From positions 8,043,234-8,107,233 of the forward strand of contig CM055094.1 in NCBI GenBank assembly GCA_029204225.1: DNA of 64,000 nt. Reading direction: 5' to 3'. The notes beneath the pieces are model-generated. The model saw only the letters and a list, made by a program, of their open reading frames with translations, did not search any database and was not told the DNA's origin. Shown here piece by piece: positions 23,754 through 34,044 of the stretch. Numbering within the stretch: the first letter of the stretch is position 1; the number at the start of each line of letters is the position of its first letter. This DNA comes from Diphasiastrum complanatum. Its lineage: Eukaryota > Streptophyta > Lycopodiopsida > Lycopodiales > Lycopodiaceae. Position numbers and translations under genes: made by a program.

Positions 23754-24400
23754 TACGCAAAAGCAGTATATCCAAAAACTCGTAAGTTTGAAGAAGGTTT
23801 GGTACTTGTCCAAAATTTGGGTGTTTTGTCTGAGAGGCCTTTAGTAGGACATCTGTTTTTAATATAGATTGTTGTTGAAACAGCTTCAGCCCAGAAGGAC
23901 TTCAGAAGTGTCGCATGTGATAACATTTTTGATGAGGGAATGAAATTACAAGTCAAGAAGGAAGTGGATTTTGATGTGGAAGATCCAATGGCCAAGGCAA
24001 CATGCTCTTTGAATTGTCTAAATTTGATGAAAGCCTCTGATTTTTGTTTAATGAAATAAACAAATGTTCTTCTAGAGAATTCGTCAATACAGGTAATGAA
24101 GTACCTTGCATCTAACAATAAAGGAGTTTTCATAGGTCCACATATATCTGTATAAACAACATCTAACAGATGGTTGGATCTAAAAGGAATCCTAGCTTGC
24201 TTTCCAAAGATGCAGCTATGACCGACAGGGAGATTGACCTTACCAAAAGGATAGTCGAGATCAAGAACCATGGATTGTCTGGACATGTTCAAAATAGATG
24301 CATGATTCACGTGTCCTACGCGACGACGCCATAGTAATGCTTTATTGACTAGAATAGAGGTTTTCAAGGCTTGACTAGAATCAAAATAATAGTGTTCCAA
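23753..24400 (-). pseudogene. Copia A integrase
   Basis: The 215-residue open frame has LLWRRRVGHVNHASI (HHCC region), GHSCIFGKQARIPF, DVVYTDICGPM and TCIDEFSRRTFVYFIKQKSEA. It skips part of the catalytic core: after the FKEH segment the text jumps to SKMLSHATLLKSFWAEAV, so the DSGGEY-type Asp-Glu portion is deleted or replaced. It ends SNLRVFGYTAFA. Confidence 0.85.
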
Positions 24401-24590
24401 ACTATATAAGTAACCCTGCCTCTTGCCGAGTGCAAGGATTTTATCACTCCTATCAATAATTATGCATTGATTAGATTCAAATTCTACCTCATGACCAAAA
24501 AAATGTAATTCTACTTACTGATAACAAACTTCTAGAGAGTTTAAGAACATATAAGACTTTTGATAGTAGTTTGAATTAATCATGCTGGAA

Positions 24591-24791
24591 TCACAATCTT
24601 ATAGTACCTGCACCTTCAATAGTGTGAGTACTATTGTCACCAAGATGAACAAATTTCTTCGTGCTGTAAGGCGTGTAGTAGTTGAAGATCTCACGTTGAT
24701 TGGTCATGTGTTGAGTTGCTCCAGAATTGAGAAACCATGAATCATCCAAAAATGCGCTTTGATCTTTGACCATGAATGCGCCTTCGTCCAC
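24591..24791 (-). pseudogene. Copia A protease segment, active-site Asp changed
   Basis: Reads DSWFLNSGATQHMT, then FVHLGDNSTHTIEGAGTI. The family active site DSG is NSG here, which would abolish aspartic protease activity. A frame break separates it from the integrase. Confidence 0.82.
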
Positions 24792-24896
24792 TTCAACCTG
24801 GGGAGATGATCAGACTGTGTTTGCTTAGATCAGGTTGCTTGGTTGCATGTTTCCTTTATGTTTTTGTCACTTTGAGCCTTTGTTGACATATAGAGC

Positions 24897-25412
24897 CTAA
24901 GAGGAGGAAGTAGACGAAGTGTCTTGACTTCTTCTATTGTCTTCTTGCAGCAACATAGTGATAACTCTAGTAAGAGTAAAATCTGAGTGTGTCGATATGA
25001 TCATCACCCAATTCTCATATGTAGAGGGTAAGCTTGAAAGCAATGTCATAATTGAGTCTTGATTGTCTATGACTGATCCGACAGCAGCCATTTATTGCAG
25101 GAGATTCTTAAACTGGTTAATGTGACTCTGAAGAGAATCACCAGTAGACATCTTGAATGTAAAGAGTTTTCTTTGTAGATGTAACTTAGTAGTTACGTCC
25201 CTCATGTCATATAGTGATTTCAGGATGTCCCAAATGTCTCTTGACGTTTTAGCCTCAGCTATGTGTCCAATCTGTGTATCTGATATATTGAGGATGATAA
25301 GCGCGAAAGCTTTACCATCCTTCGATTTCCACTTTGAGTCGGCGTCTTCAGGTTTTACTTCTATACCTGTAACAACATCCCATAATTCGCTGGCAGTTAG
25401 CAAGGTCTTCAT
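24897..25412 (-). pseudogene. Copia A gag, split by an in-frame stop
   Basis: The first part starts MKTLLTASELWDVVTG and ends HINQFKNLLQ. A TAA follows (25089-25091), and the same frame continues MAAVGSVIDNQDSIMTLLSS (copia gag domain, 'AIGEP-SD-DKV--LL-SLP-SY' class). Element B has a stop at the identical codon. Confidence 0.85.
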
Positions 25413-25618
25413 TTTGAATTTCTATAAATAATAATTGGACCCATTCAGCTTGTCTGTGATAAGACCGGCTTTACTTTGAGAATCCATCTAGAACTTAGTC
25501 TGTCGATTATATCAATGACACTAAGATGCAGTAATGCCAACAATAGGAAATCAATTCTTTGATATGGAAAGGTTGAAAAGAACTTGATATCACGAAAGAT
25601 ATCAAGTATTAGAGATTC

Positions 25619-25631
25619 TGCTCTGATACCA
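25619..25631 (-). other. Primer binding site of copia A
   Basis: The minus strand reads TGGTATCAGAGCAG, complementary to the 3' end of plant initiator Met tRNA, directly adjacent to the LTR at 25632. Confidence 0.85.
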
Positions 25632-26216
25632 TGTCGGAAAGAGGTGTTGTGAAGATAGGTCGAACTCGGAAAAAAACGAACTCGAAAAGAAACAAATGAA
25701 AATAATTTGAGTGTCTAGAAAGAAAACTTTTTGTGCATGGCGGAATAAACTATCTTCCTCTTTCACAATGCATGACTACGCCTATCAATTTCAAACAAAA
25801 TAATAGTGATAGAAATCATATTTGGTCTTATAGTAATTAACTTTGAAATCATCAGTACTACAGTGATTACATAGCTAGACAATAAAGCATTGAATTATCA
25901 GACAAGTAATTCATCATGAATCATTCGCGAATTAGTCGCGAATCACAAGACACATAATTAGTCGCAAAGAAAATATAGAAACGCATACATTCTGAGACGA
26001 AGCTGAATGCAATAAAGGATAGTATGGATTTAGTATGAGAACATAATAGAAGTAAATGAGTATAATAAGTTGCGGACTGAAACCGCATACTCTAAGCAAT
26101 TTCTGAGCGACTAAAAGAATGTCTGAATTAAGCACAATGCTGGTAAGCAGTAGCGCAATAGCAATCTCTAAACAACTCTAAGAAGTGAGCTAAAATGCTC
26201 AGGAGTGTTCAAGCTC
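25632..26216 (-). repeat. 5' LTR of copia element A (right), truncated
   Basis: Starts TGTCGGAAAG. It aligns with the left LTR up to CAAGCTC at about 26214, exactly where the left copy begins its GTAGGCTTGAGAGA microsatellite segment, and then passes into unrelated sequence. Confidence 0.8.
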
Positions 26217-28290
26217 ATTGGGCCATGGGCTTACGCACACAAGATGCGATGACCCTCGCAATTTATTTCTGCTTTTTCCGACTACTTTATTTATTTAAAC
26301 AGGAATACCCCCAACAGGGCCTCCGACCTCAAGTAGTGCCAGTCCCTCGACACTATGGTGTTTAGTAAAGTGTCCGCTTTGCTCATCGTTGTTGGATCAG
26401 GTACCCGGTAACCTCCTCCATAAAGACTAGTCCTTTCATACTTTTCTTGCCTTTAGGAGGGTAAAATGACTTATGGATGTCAGTTAGTCAAAGTTGGTTG
26501 ATCCAGGTCTGGAATCTGGTGGGCCATGGATCGCCGAGTAAGGCTACTCTATAATACACTTGAGCCACTGGCAGTTGATCTTCAAATTTTTTGGAAGCTA
26601 GGGCTATATTAGAATCAAAAAATATGGGAGGTAGGATATCATCCCATTTGGTTTCAACACCCATTAAAAAGTCTAAGTCTCGGGCATATGTTGTGGCCGC
26701 ACAAACTGTGGGATCGGGACAACTAATGTATGTCTTTGAAAATTGGACGAGAGCCCTTTTGGCATCTACGTCCATTTTCCACCCATGCTCAGAGTGAATT
26801 CATGGCTAGTTGAGTGTGTTCACCATGATCTTTTCAAGTGATGTGCCGCATTTCGCCCACTTAGATTGGCGTGGGTAGGGAATGAAATGTGGGTTGGTCC
26901 TTAGCTGGCGTAGACTCGTCACTTATGCCCTGAAGGCCGCTGAATTGCTTTCAAAATGTCGTTGCTTCCATGCAAGTTGGGGAGCCAAGGCTTGGAGATA
27001 GGCCAGCTCATTTCCCTTTATATTTGTTGATGTAAATGAGATGTGCCAGCCACCGTGTGAGCTTTCATGGGGGTGTTGGACTAGATAAGTGTTTACTTCA
27101 TCCTCTACCGTCTTTGGCTTGCAAAAAGTGCAACTGGCAGAGATGGACTGGGAGCCTTGGGATGTGGAACCTTGTTGCTCTATTTGGCCTTGGATTTGTG
27201 CGGGTCCTTGATTGTCGTCTGGGCCTTGGTCTTGTATACTGGCCTCTGCTTGATCATAAGCTTCTAGCCCTGCTGCTTGCTTGCCTTTGTCTTGGCTGGA
27301 GCTAGCCATCGCAGCTTCTAGTGTAGGTGGCGTTGGAATTACCATGGGGGCTAGTTGGGATTGTTGTTGTTCCATATGGCATTGCCATGCTTTGAGGGCA
27401 TTCTTTGCTTGTGCCAACTCGTGGATTGCACTCCATCGATATTTGTCAAACTTTGTCTGGTAGCTGTTGAATGTTTTTGACAATAGACCTTCACCTACTA
27501 CGTGAGTAGATCTATCTTGGCTTGGCTGAGAGGTCTGTTGGAAGGTGTTGATTGAGCTAACCAAATGGTTGTTTTTGCTTGTAGGACCCTCACCTCCGCT
27601 CCCAAGCGTTGATTTTCAGTTTCAATTACTATTAGTTGGGCATGGAGTGGGGCTAGGCTTTGCACTGCTTGGTGCTAAATCTCCTAGACTTTTAATTCGT
27701 TGTAGATTTGGAGAGGCTGGAGATTGTCTTCATGTTTTTTCAACTTCAGCACCTCGTTCTTCTCTGCTAGCTCGTGTTGTTGAGCTATCTCCAGGTCCTG
27801 CTGGAGCTGGGTGATCTCTGCTCGCAGCTTCGTATTGCTAGTAACCAGTTCCAATACATGGCCGTCCAATGTAGTTTTGGTCGTTACCGCATCCTGGATA
27901 AAGGTTCCCAAGATTTGGTAAGTCGTTGTGATGTCCGTGGGGCCGGTAAGGTGCTACTTATTGGGGCTTGGTGAGAAGTCGTCGGATGACTTGCACCGTG
28001 TCGTCGTCATCTTCTATGAGCTTCTCCTATTCTACCATGTCCTCTGGTGCGGTAGGATCAGCACTGTCAAGCGATGTCACGTACATTGTCTATTCCAATG
28101 CATCATTGGGCAATGGCTTGTCACCCTCGGTAGTTTGTTGAGTTGAATTTGGAGGTGGTGTGAGAGGTGTGGCGAAAGTGTGCAGTGGTTGTCCAGTGTG
28201 TTGTTCAAGAGAGGAGATGGCAGGAATGGTGGGGACGTGAAGGGTGGTATCGAGGATGGATGTGGGATGTCGGAGATGGTGGAGGTGTCA
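26217..28290 (-). pseudogene. Unidentified minus-strand ORF cluster between two copia elements
   Basis: Three minus-strand open segments follow in order: 27911-27684, 27564-26923 and 26775-26488. The first is coiled-coil-like (LRAEITQLQQDLEIAQQHEL). The second is 213 residues and Gln/Ser-rich in the middle (QIQGQIEQQGSTSQGSQS); its N-terminal half has YRWSAIHELAQAKNALKAW. The third reads DPTVCAATTYARDLDFLMGV. Composition and common strand suggest one broken gene or one element protein. I recognise no family: no retroviral motif, no signal peptide and no membrane span. The region 27911-28290 is G/T-rich without an open frame. Flanking sequence changes abruptly at both copia borders. Confidence 0.35.
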
Positions 28291-28693
28291 ATTTGAAGTT
28301 AATCTGACTGATCCAAAGGAGGGTGCCGGGTGATAGGTGAATCGAGAGGGTTAATGTTGATAAGTAGAGTGGAAGTGTAGGTAGGAGGTATGGACGAATG
28401 ATTCAAGTGTTCTAAGCGATGATGCCATAATATTGCTTTATTGACTAGAATAGGGGCTTTCAAGGCTTGACTAGACTTATAATAACAATGTGCCAATCTA
28501 TATAAGTAACTCTGCCTCTTGCCGAGTGCAAGGATCTTATTACTCCTATCAATAATTTTGCATTGATCAGATTTGAATTCTACCTTATGACCTAAATCTA
28601 TAGTTCTACTTACTAATAACAGATTTGTAGAGAGTTTAGGAAAATATAAGACCTTTGATAGTAGTTTGAATTGATCATGCTGGAATCACAATC

Positions 28694-29290
28694 TTATAGT
28701 ACCTTCACTTTCAATAGTGTGAGTACTATCATCACCAAGATAAACAAATTTCTTCGTGCTATAAGACGTGTAGGACTTGAAAATATCACGTTCAAAGTGT
28801 CTTGACTTCTTCTATTGTCTTCTTGCAGCAACATAGTGATAAATCTGGTAAGAGTTAAATCTGAGTGTGTCGATATGATCATCACCCAATTCTCATATGT
28901 AGAGGACAAGCTTGATAACAATGTCATAATTGCATCTTGATCGTCTATGACTAATCCGACAGCAGCCATCTATTGCAAGAGATTCTTAAACTGGTTAATA
29001 TGACTATGAAGAGAATCACCAGTAGACATCTTGAATGTGAAGAATTTCCTTTGTAGATTTAACTTAGTAGTTACGTCCCTCAAGTCATATAGTGAGTTCA
29101 GGATGTCCCAAACATCTCTTGATGTTTTAGCTTCAGCTATGTGTTGAATCTGTGTATCTGATATATTGAGGATAATAAGCGTGAAAGCTTTATCGTCCTT
29201 CAATTTCCACTTTGAGTCGTCATCTTCAGGTTTTACTTCTGTACCTGTAATAACATCCCATAATTTGCTGGCGATTAGCAAGGTCTTCAT
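28694..29290 (-). pseudogene. Copia B gag, split by an in-frame stop
   Basis: The N-terminal part runs MKTLLIASKLWDVITG to HINQFKNLLQ, then TAG, then MAAVGLVIDDQDAIMTLLSS. It is homologous to copia A gag throughout. Element A has TAA at the same position. Confidence 0.85.
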
Positions 29291-29581
29291 CTTAAATTTT
29301 CACAAATGATAATTGGATCCATTCAGCTTGTCTACGATGAGACCAACATTACTTTGAGAATCCATCTGGAACTTAGTCTGTCAATTGTATCGATGACACT
29401 AAGATGTAGTAACGCCAACAGTAGGAAATCAATTCTATGATACTGAAAGGTTGAAAGGAGCTGAAGAGTTTGATATCAATTTGATATCGCGAAAGATATC
29501 AAGTATTAGAGCTTTCGTTCTGATATCGAAATAGTATTAGGCCCTGAAGAAGAATCAACGCTTTGATATCATGTAGGTATA

Positions 29582-29634
29582 CTCTGATACCATGATATAA
29601 TGCTCTGATACCATGATATAATGCTTTGATACCA
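29582..29634 (-). repeat. Triplicated primer-binding-site motif of copia B
   Basis: On plus, CTCTGATACCATGATATAATG (21 bp) occurs at 29582 and again at 29603. A third CTTTGATACCA at 29624-29634 touches the LTR start at 29635. On the minus strand each carries TGGTATCA(G/A)AG, so three tRNA-primer matches stand in tandem. Confidence 0.85.
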
Positions 29635-30780
29635 TGTTGAAAATAGGATAGATGATAGCAGGGGAAACTTCCTATTTCAAGTGCATGACTACGTCTATCA
29701 AAAGTTGAACAAAGCAGTAGTGATGGAAATCAAGTTCAATATTTAGCAACTAATTTTGAAATCGCTAGATACTAAGTGATTATGTAGCCAAAGTATTGAA
29801 TTCTTAGACAATTTTTATCAGTTACAAAAGCAATATAGATATGCATGCATTCTGACATATACTGAACGCAATAAGAAGATAGTATTGATTTAGAAAAACA
29901 AAATCAGATGCTTATGAGCGCAAGACAATTGCGGATAGAAATCGCGCACTCTAAGTTGTCTCTGAGTAACTGAGAATAAGTCTAATAATAAGCAGCTATG
30001 CTGATAATAGCGCAATAGCAACTCTAAAATAAATCTCTAAAAGACTGAGCTAGAATGCTCAAGAGAGTTCAAGCTTGAAAGCTTGATAGAGAGCTAACTA
30101 CAATACTTGCTGAACTTGATCTCTTTGATCATTTTCATAATTTGATCATGAAATGTATGAATATGAACAGCTATTTATACTAAGCAATTAGGTCGTCAAT
30201 TGCGATTGCTAGTTGGCTGATCTCCGCTGTCATCCATCCGGTTCTTTGTCATTGATTGCTGATAAGCAATGTCCGTAAATCGTCTGTCTGCATAAATGAA
30301 CTAGACTGTTACTTCTGCAGAAATGAACCAAAACAACCACAGGCGACACGGTCGCAAAAATGCAACAGTGTTGGGATTTTGCAAAAAACTCGACAGTGCC
30401 TTAAAATCTCATTTAGGGTTGTCCCACACATTGCCAGAGTCATTTCCTTAACATTTGAGGCACTTTTGAAAAAGCGAAAATTGCGACTCTGCATATTTGC
30501 TCGCAAATCCTGACAGGCGAAAAAATGCGGAAAAGACGACACTGCATTTTTCAACGAGATTCCTGACAAGCAACAGTGTCACTAGAATGCGAGAAATGCG
30601 TCACTATAATTTTACTTGTAATTCTTGACAGGCGAAAAATGCGAGACTGTTGTCAAACTCCGTGTATTTCTACAGACTGTGTAAAAACACTTGCAATTCT
30701 GTAGACTGTATAAAAACACAAAAAAATCCACAGAACTGGATAAACAATGGATGAAGATTAAAACTGATTAGTCGATTAGT
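29635..30780 (-). repeat. 5' LTR of copia B
   Basis: Begins TGTTGAAAAT next to the primer sites. The inner part matches the element A LTRs. Toward 30480-30720 it contains several imperfect copies of GACAGGCGAAAAATGCG. The right boundary is approximate. Confidence 0.7.
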
Positions 30781-30819
30781 AAGAAGGAGAATAATCCAAC
30801 ATGTTTTTTAGAAGATATG

Positions 30820-31306
30820 TGTAAGGGTCGCCTCCTCAAGATCCTGCTTACAAGACAAAACAATAGAGAACACACTATTGGAGAAACCACCAACCAATCA
30901 ATCTCTAGAAGCTTCACCCCCAAGGTATAGGAAGCATGAGAGTAGAGAGAGATTTTGACAATGAATCATCCAAAAGATGGTGTAGTAGGGCGAGTTTGGC
31001 CTCCATATATGGACCCTAGAACCCCGGGTGCATGTGGTAATGCAAGGTCCTAACTTCCCTATACATAAATTCACTATGCATTGAGTTCCTATACATGGAT
31101 TCTCTATACATAGATTGCTATTGATACTTTACACATGCATATACGGTCCCAAAACTTGTATTACTCTAATTAGTGTGTCTGGGTCTCACAAGGTCATTAG
31201 TCACAAACATGCCTCGACATGGATTTAAATCTCGGCACGACTAATAATCTCGAACATTGAAGGGCCGGTCTACAATATTAGGACTATTTCATGTCCTTAA
31301 CCGACA
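30820..31306 (-). repeat. Solo LTR with intact 5-bp target duplication
   Basis: A 487-bp unit starts TGTAAGGGTC and ends TTAACCGACA. It is flanked by ATATG on both sides (30815-30819 and 31307-31311). It belongs to the same LTR family as 635-1095. There is no internal region, so it is the product of LTR-LTR recombination. It sits within the integrase frame of copia element E. Confidence 0.9.
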
Positions 31307-32110
31307 ATATGGCAAAGTAAATCTACTAAAATCATCAATGAATTTGACAAACATCTTAGCTCCTCTAGTGCTAATTGTACTAATACTATGAATGTCCAAT
31401 GTAATAGTTGAAAAGGCTTACTAGATCTTGAGGTAGATCTATTGTAAGGTGGTCGGCCTATGTGACTTAGATAAATCACAATGTTCACAAACATGATTGA
31501 TGCTAGTAAGAGATTTACGAAGACCAATAATCACTTCTCTTTTTGCCATCAAGGCTCCAATGCCTTGAAGTTGAGATGCCCTAATCTCTTATGCCATATC
31601 TCTTGACTTGTCAATTTCCCTTGCCACAAATCCATCTTGGTTAGCAATAACACAAGCATCAAGTTTGAACAATCTACTTTGTCTTTTCCATCTTGTAATC
31701 AAGGTTCCTTTCTTTTTTATCAAGCAAACAAATCCAGCAAACTCCACTTCTAGACCCTTGTCAACCATTTGACTCACACTAAGAATATTCTTAGTTATAG
31801 ATGGTATGAACAAAACATTATTCGAATTGACATTCCTATTTGTAGAAAGATAAATAGGAGTAGAACCAATGCCTTTTATGGCACATTCACCATCATTGGC
31901 CATGTAGATGACCTTATTCTCACCTTCATAATTCAACAAAGAAAAAAAATACTCTTGATGACTGGTCATATGAGAGCTTGCACCACCATCAATCCACCAT
32001 GGATCAATATCACCTTCAGTAGATAACAAGCTTGCAGACATCACAAAAGAATCACTAGCATTTTGTTCATCATCCTCAGAGTGAGATTGCTTTGCTAAGT
32101 CTCCTTGATT
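31307..32110 (-). pseudogene. Ty1/copia element E: protease and start of integrase
   Basis: The minus frame 32044-31589 reads WWIDGGASSHMTSH (active-site DSG changed to DGG), then CAIKGIGSTPIYL and ILSVSQMVDKGLEVEF, the copia protease/spacer region. Further left in shifted frames the integrase core appears to about 31312, where the solo LTR interrupts it. A few codons beyond the LTR (30814 leftwards) may continue the same frame into the element B LTR border. RT and RNase H are absent. Confidence 0.8.
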
Positions 32111-32759
32111 AAATTCGACTTTATTGCGTCTCTCCTTGTTTACGACTTTATTTGACTAAATTGGATCTTACAACCATTACTACAAGTTCTATTTACAAAC
32201 ATAGCATAGTTGTTTATGCCCACCTATTAAGTGCCCTAGAGAATACCATGGCAACCAACTTGAATATTAGCATAAATAGTCACAATGTGTTTTTTTAATC
32301 ATGGCAAACAACTTCACTATAAATAAAAACTTGTTTTTTAATCTATATGACATTTTTAAAAACTTATATGTGGTGGTGGGGATGACCCCTCGACTCTTGG
32401 ACCTTGGAGCCTAGGTCTTGGTGCCTAATTCGAGGTGCATCACGATTACCTTAGCCCTTGAGGCTTGAGCCTGGACAATGGGAGAGGGGGAGGAAGACAA
32501 ATAGAGAGAGAAGTCAAGGCCACATGGAGGAGGTAGGAAGAATATTTTGAAAGTATTTCCTCCTATCTCCCTCCTATCAAAAGGTGAAAAAAAGTCAAAT
32601 CTTTGAAGGCAATCCAGCTTATGGCGACAGTCTCTGCCAGCTGGTAGAAACATGTCCAATGAGATGATGACACATAGGTCTCACATGCGGCATGGCGCCA
32701 CATTTGCGAAGTCTGCCACCACTAGAGGCAACAACCAGTGGCACCCTCTCAAGTGCCCA

Positions 32760-32760
<1 letters not shown>
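32111..32760. other. Intergenic, nothing recognised
   Basis: AT-rich to 32340, then GA-rich sequence leading to the microsatellite before the carboxypeptidase-like gene. No coding domain is seen. Confidence 0.45.
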
Positions 32761-32762
<2 letters not shown>

Positions 32763-32800
<38 letters not shown>

Positions 32801-32807
32801 GAGAGCG
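32763..32807. repeat. (GA)n microsatellite upstream of the carboxypeptidase-like gene
   Basis: GA run with one interruption (GACAGAGA), about 120 bp before the start codon. Confidence 0.95.
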
Positions 32808-32821
32808 AGCGCTATGGCTGG

Positions 32822-32925
32822 TTGACTTGCACGTGAAATAGTTCACGTTCTTCTCATAATAAAATCATGGCTGCTTGACTGCCACGTGAATTACTTCACG
32901 TTTTTGATTTCATAGTAAAATCATG
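32822..32925 (+). promoter_or_regulatory. Duplicated G-box/palindrome block and a 3-codon uORF before the carboxypeptidase-like gene
   Basis: Two imperfect copies (from 32822 and 32875, period about 53) share TTGACT, then (G/C)CACGTGAA and TTCACGT. Each therefore has an ACGTG core facing its own inverted complement, and both copies end with AAAATCATG. The second ATG starts the long frame; the first (32867) opens a uORF of three codons ended by TGA (32876-32878). Confidence 0.6.
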
Positions 32926-33827
32926 AACAACACCAAACCATTGTTCTCCATGTTCCTGCTTGCGATTTCAACAACAGTAATACACAGTCGCTGCACAGTA
33001 GCAGCAGACTTGAATCATCTTGTGACCGGATTGCCAGGCCAACCGGCCGTGGCTTTCAAGCAGTATGCTGGACAGGTGGTTGTGGACTACACCCTTCAGA
33101 AAGCGTTGTTTTATTGGTTTTTTGAAGCTGACAATCCAAGATCAGCATCCCTCCCTCTTCTCCTGTGGTTAACTGGAGGTGTGTTTTGAATAAAAGCAAA
33201 GCCATAGTAAATTGTACTGATTTGGGTCCAATCTAAACTTCCGACGAGAATAGATCAAGCTAGCCCATTATGATATAGAAAGGCTTCAGAAATGTTTGTA
33301 TAGGTACCTTCTAGCTGCTTACAATTTTGAATGATCATGTTTTAGCTAATAGATTCGTACTTCGAATCACTATGTGATATCTGAAAATACTTCTTAATGC
33401 ATGGCTATGGCTATGGTTATTTGTTATTTCAGGTCCAGGATGTTCTTCCCTTTTCGGAGCTCTAGCTGAACTAGGACGCTTTTCCAATATATGGAAAGCC
33501 AGGTTTCGTTGTACCCATAAAATCCATCCTGGTAAGTATAGATTTTTCTCCCTTAGAATCCTCCAGCTTGCTCTTCATGTCCGTGCCAAATATAGGGGCA
33601 ATGTGTCGCATGTCTGCTCTAAATGCAAAACATCAGTTGAGGACGTGCCACACTTATTCTTCCATTGCTATGCTCCATTATGGAAATCAGTTTTTATTGC
33701 ACGTTTTCATGTCAAATTCAGAAGACTTAGCCATATCGCCTTACTGCTAAACAATATTTTATTTAATGATGCTGCTGCCAATTCCTATTGGCAAGGTCTT
33801 AGAGTTATTACCCTTTGGAACATTTAG
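32923..33827 (+). pseudogene. Serine-carboxypeptidase-like gene start, fused in frame to a LINE fragment
   Basis: Exon 1 (32923-33178) and exon 2 (from 33433) join across a GT-AG intron of 254 bp and read in one frame to a stop at 33825-33827, giving 216 residues. The N-terminus has a hydrophobic signal peptide (residues 1 to about 27). Then come LPGQP (37-41), the beta-strand region around [19 protein letters not shown], and LLWLTGGPGCSSL (80-92), the oxyanion-loop signature of peptidase family S10. About residue 105 the frame passes into a LINE zinc-finger region (IWKARF, CSKC, HLFFHC). The catalytic Ser (GESYAG), Asp and His regions are absent, so no peptidase or acyltransferase activity is possible. 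Intact family members have about 450-500 residues. Whether the chimera is expressed is unknown. Confidence 0.8.
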
Positions 33828-34044
33828 CCTGATAGAAATAGCAAGGAATTTGGGAACGATGATTTTGTTATTTCCCCCCTGATGCTTTTTGAAGAGGTTG
33901 ATAAGTCGTTGTCGTATAGATCTTCGAACTGCACGTGCTTGATTCTCCTAGGTGAATGACTCTAATTGACTTCTTTGAGATCTCAGTTTGTATCTTGTAT
34001 AAAATTATTAATCTATGGCTAGTCTTTTCGAGAGAAAAAAAAAA
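33489..34044 (+). mobile_element. 5'-truncated L1-type LINE, 3' end with poly(A)
   Basis: Translation from 33489 gives IWKARFRCTHKIHPG, then CSKCKTSVEDVPHLFFHC and LWNIWPDRNSKEF, the zf-RVT domain that ends plant LINE reverse transcriptases. The sequence ends in ten A residues at 34035-34044. Only the last part of ORF2 is present, as is typical of incomplete target-primed reverse transcription. No convincing target duplication was spotted. It interrupts exon 2 of the carboxypeptidase-like gene. Confidence 0.8.

Larger units (their letters stand above)
28380..30780 (-). mobile_element. Ty1/copia element B, minus strand, truncated sibling of element A
   Basis: Colinear with element A from the start of integrase (LWHHRLEHLNHSS, 28410-28496; A has LLWRRRVGHVNHAS) through gag to the 5' LTR. 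About 230 bp around the protease and end of gag is deleted (junction near 28785). The body to the left of 28380 is missing. The LTR begins at 29635 (TGTTGAAAAT) and shows homology to the right-hand part of the element A left LTR (30090-30420 versus 21915-22200). Confidence 0.82.

Noticed and set aside
32411-32846. Minus-strand frames of 75-82 codons before the carboxypeptidase-like gene
   Set aside because: One is driven by the GA microsatellite; neither shows a domain.
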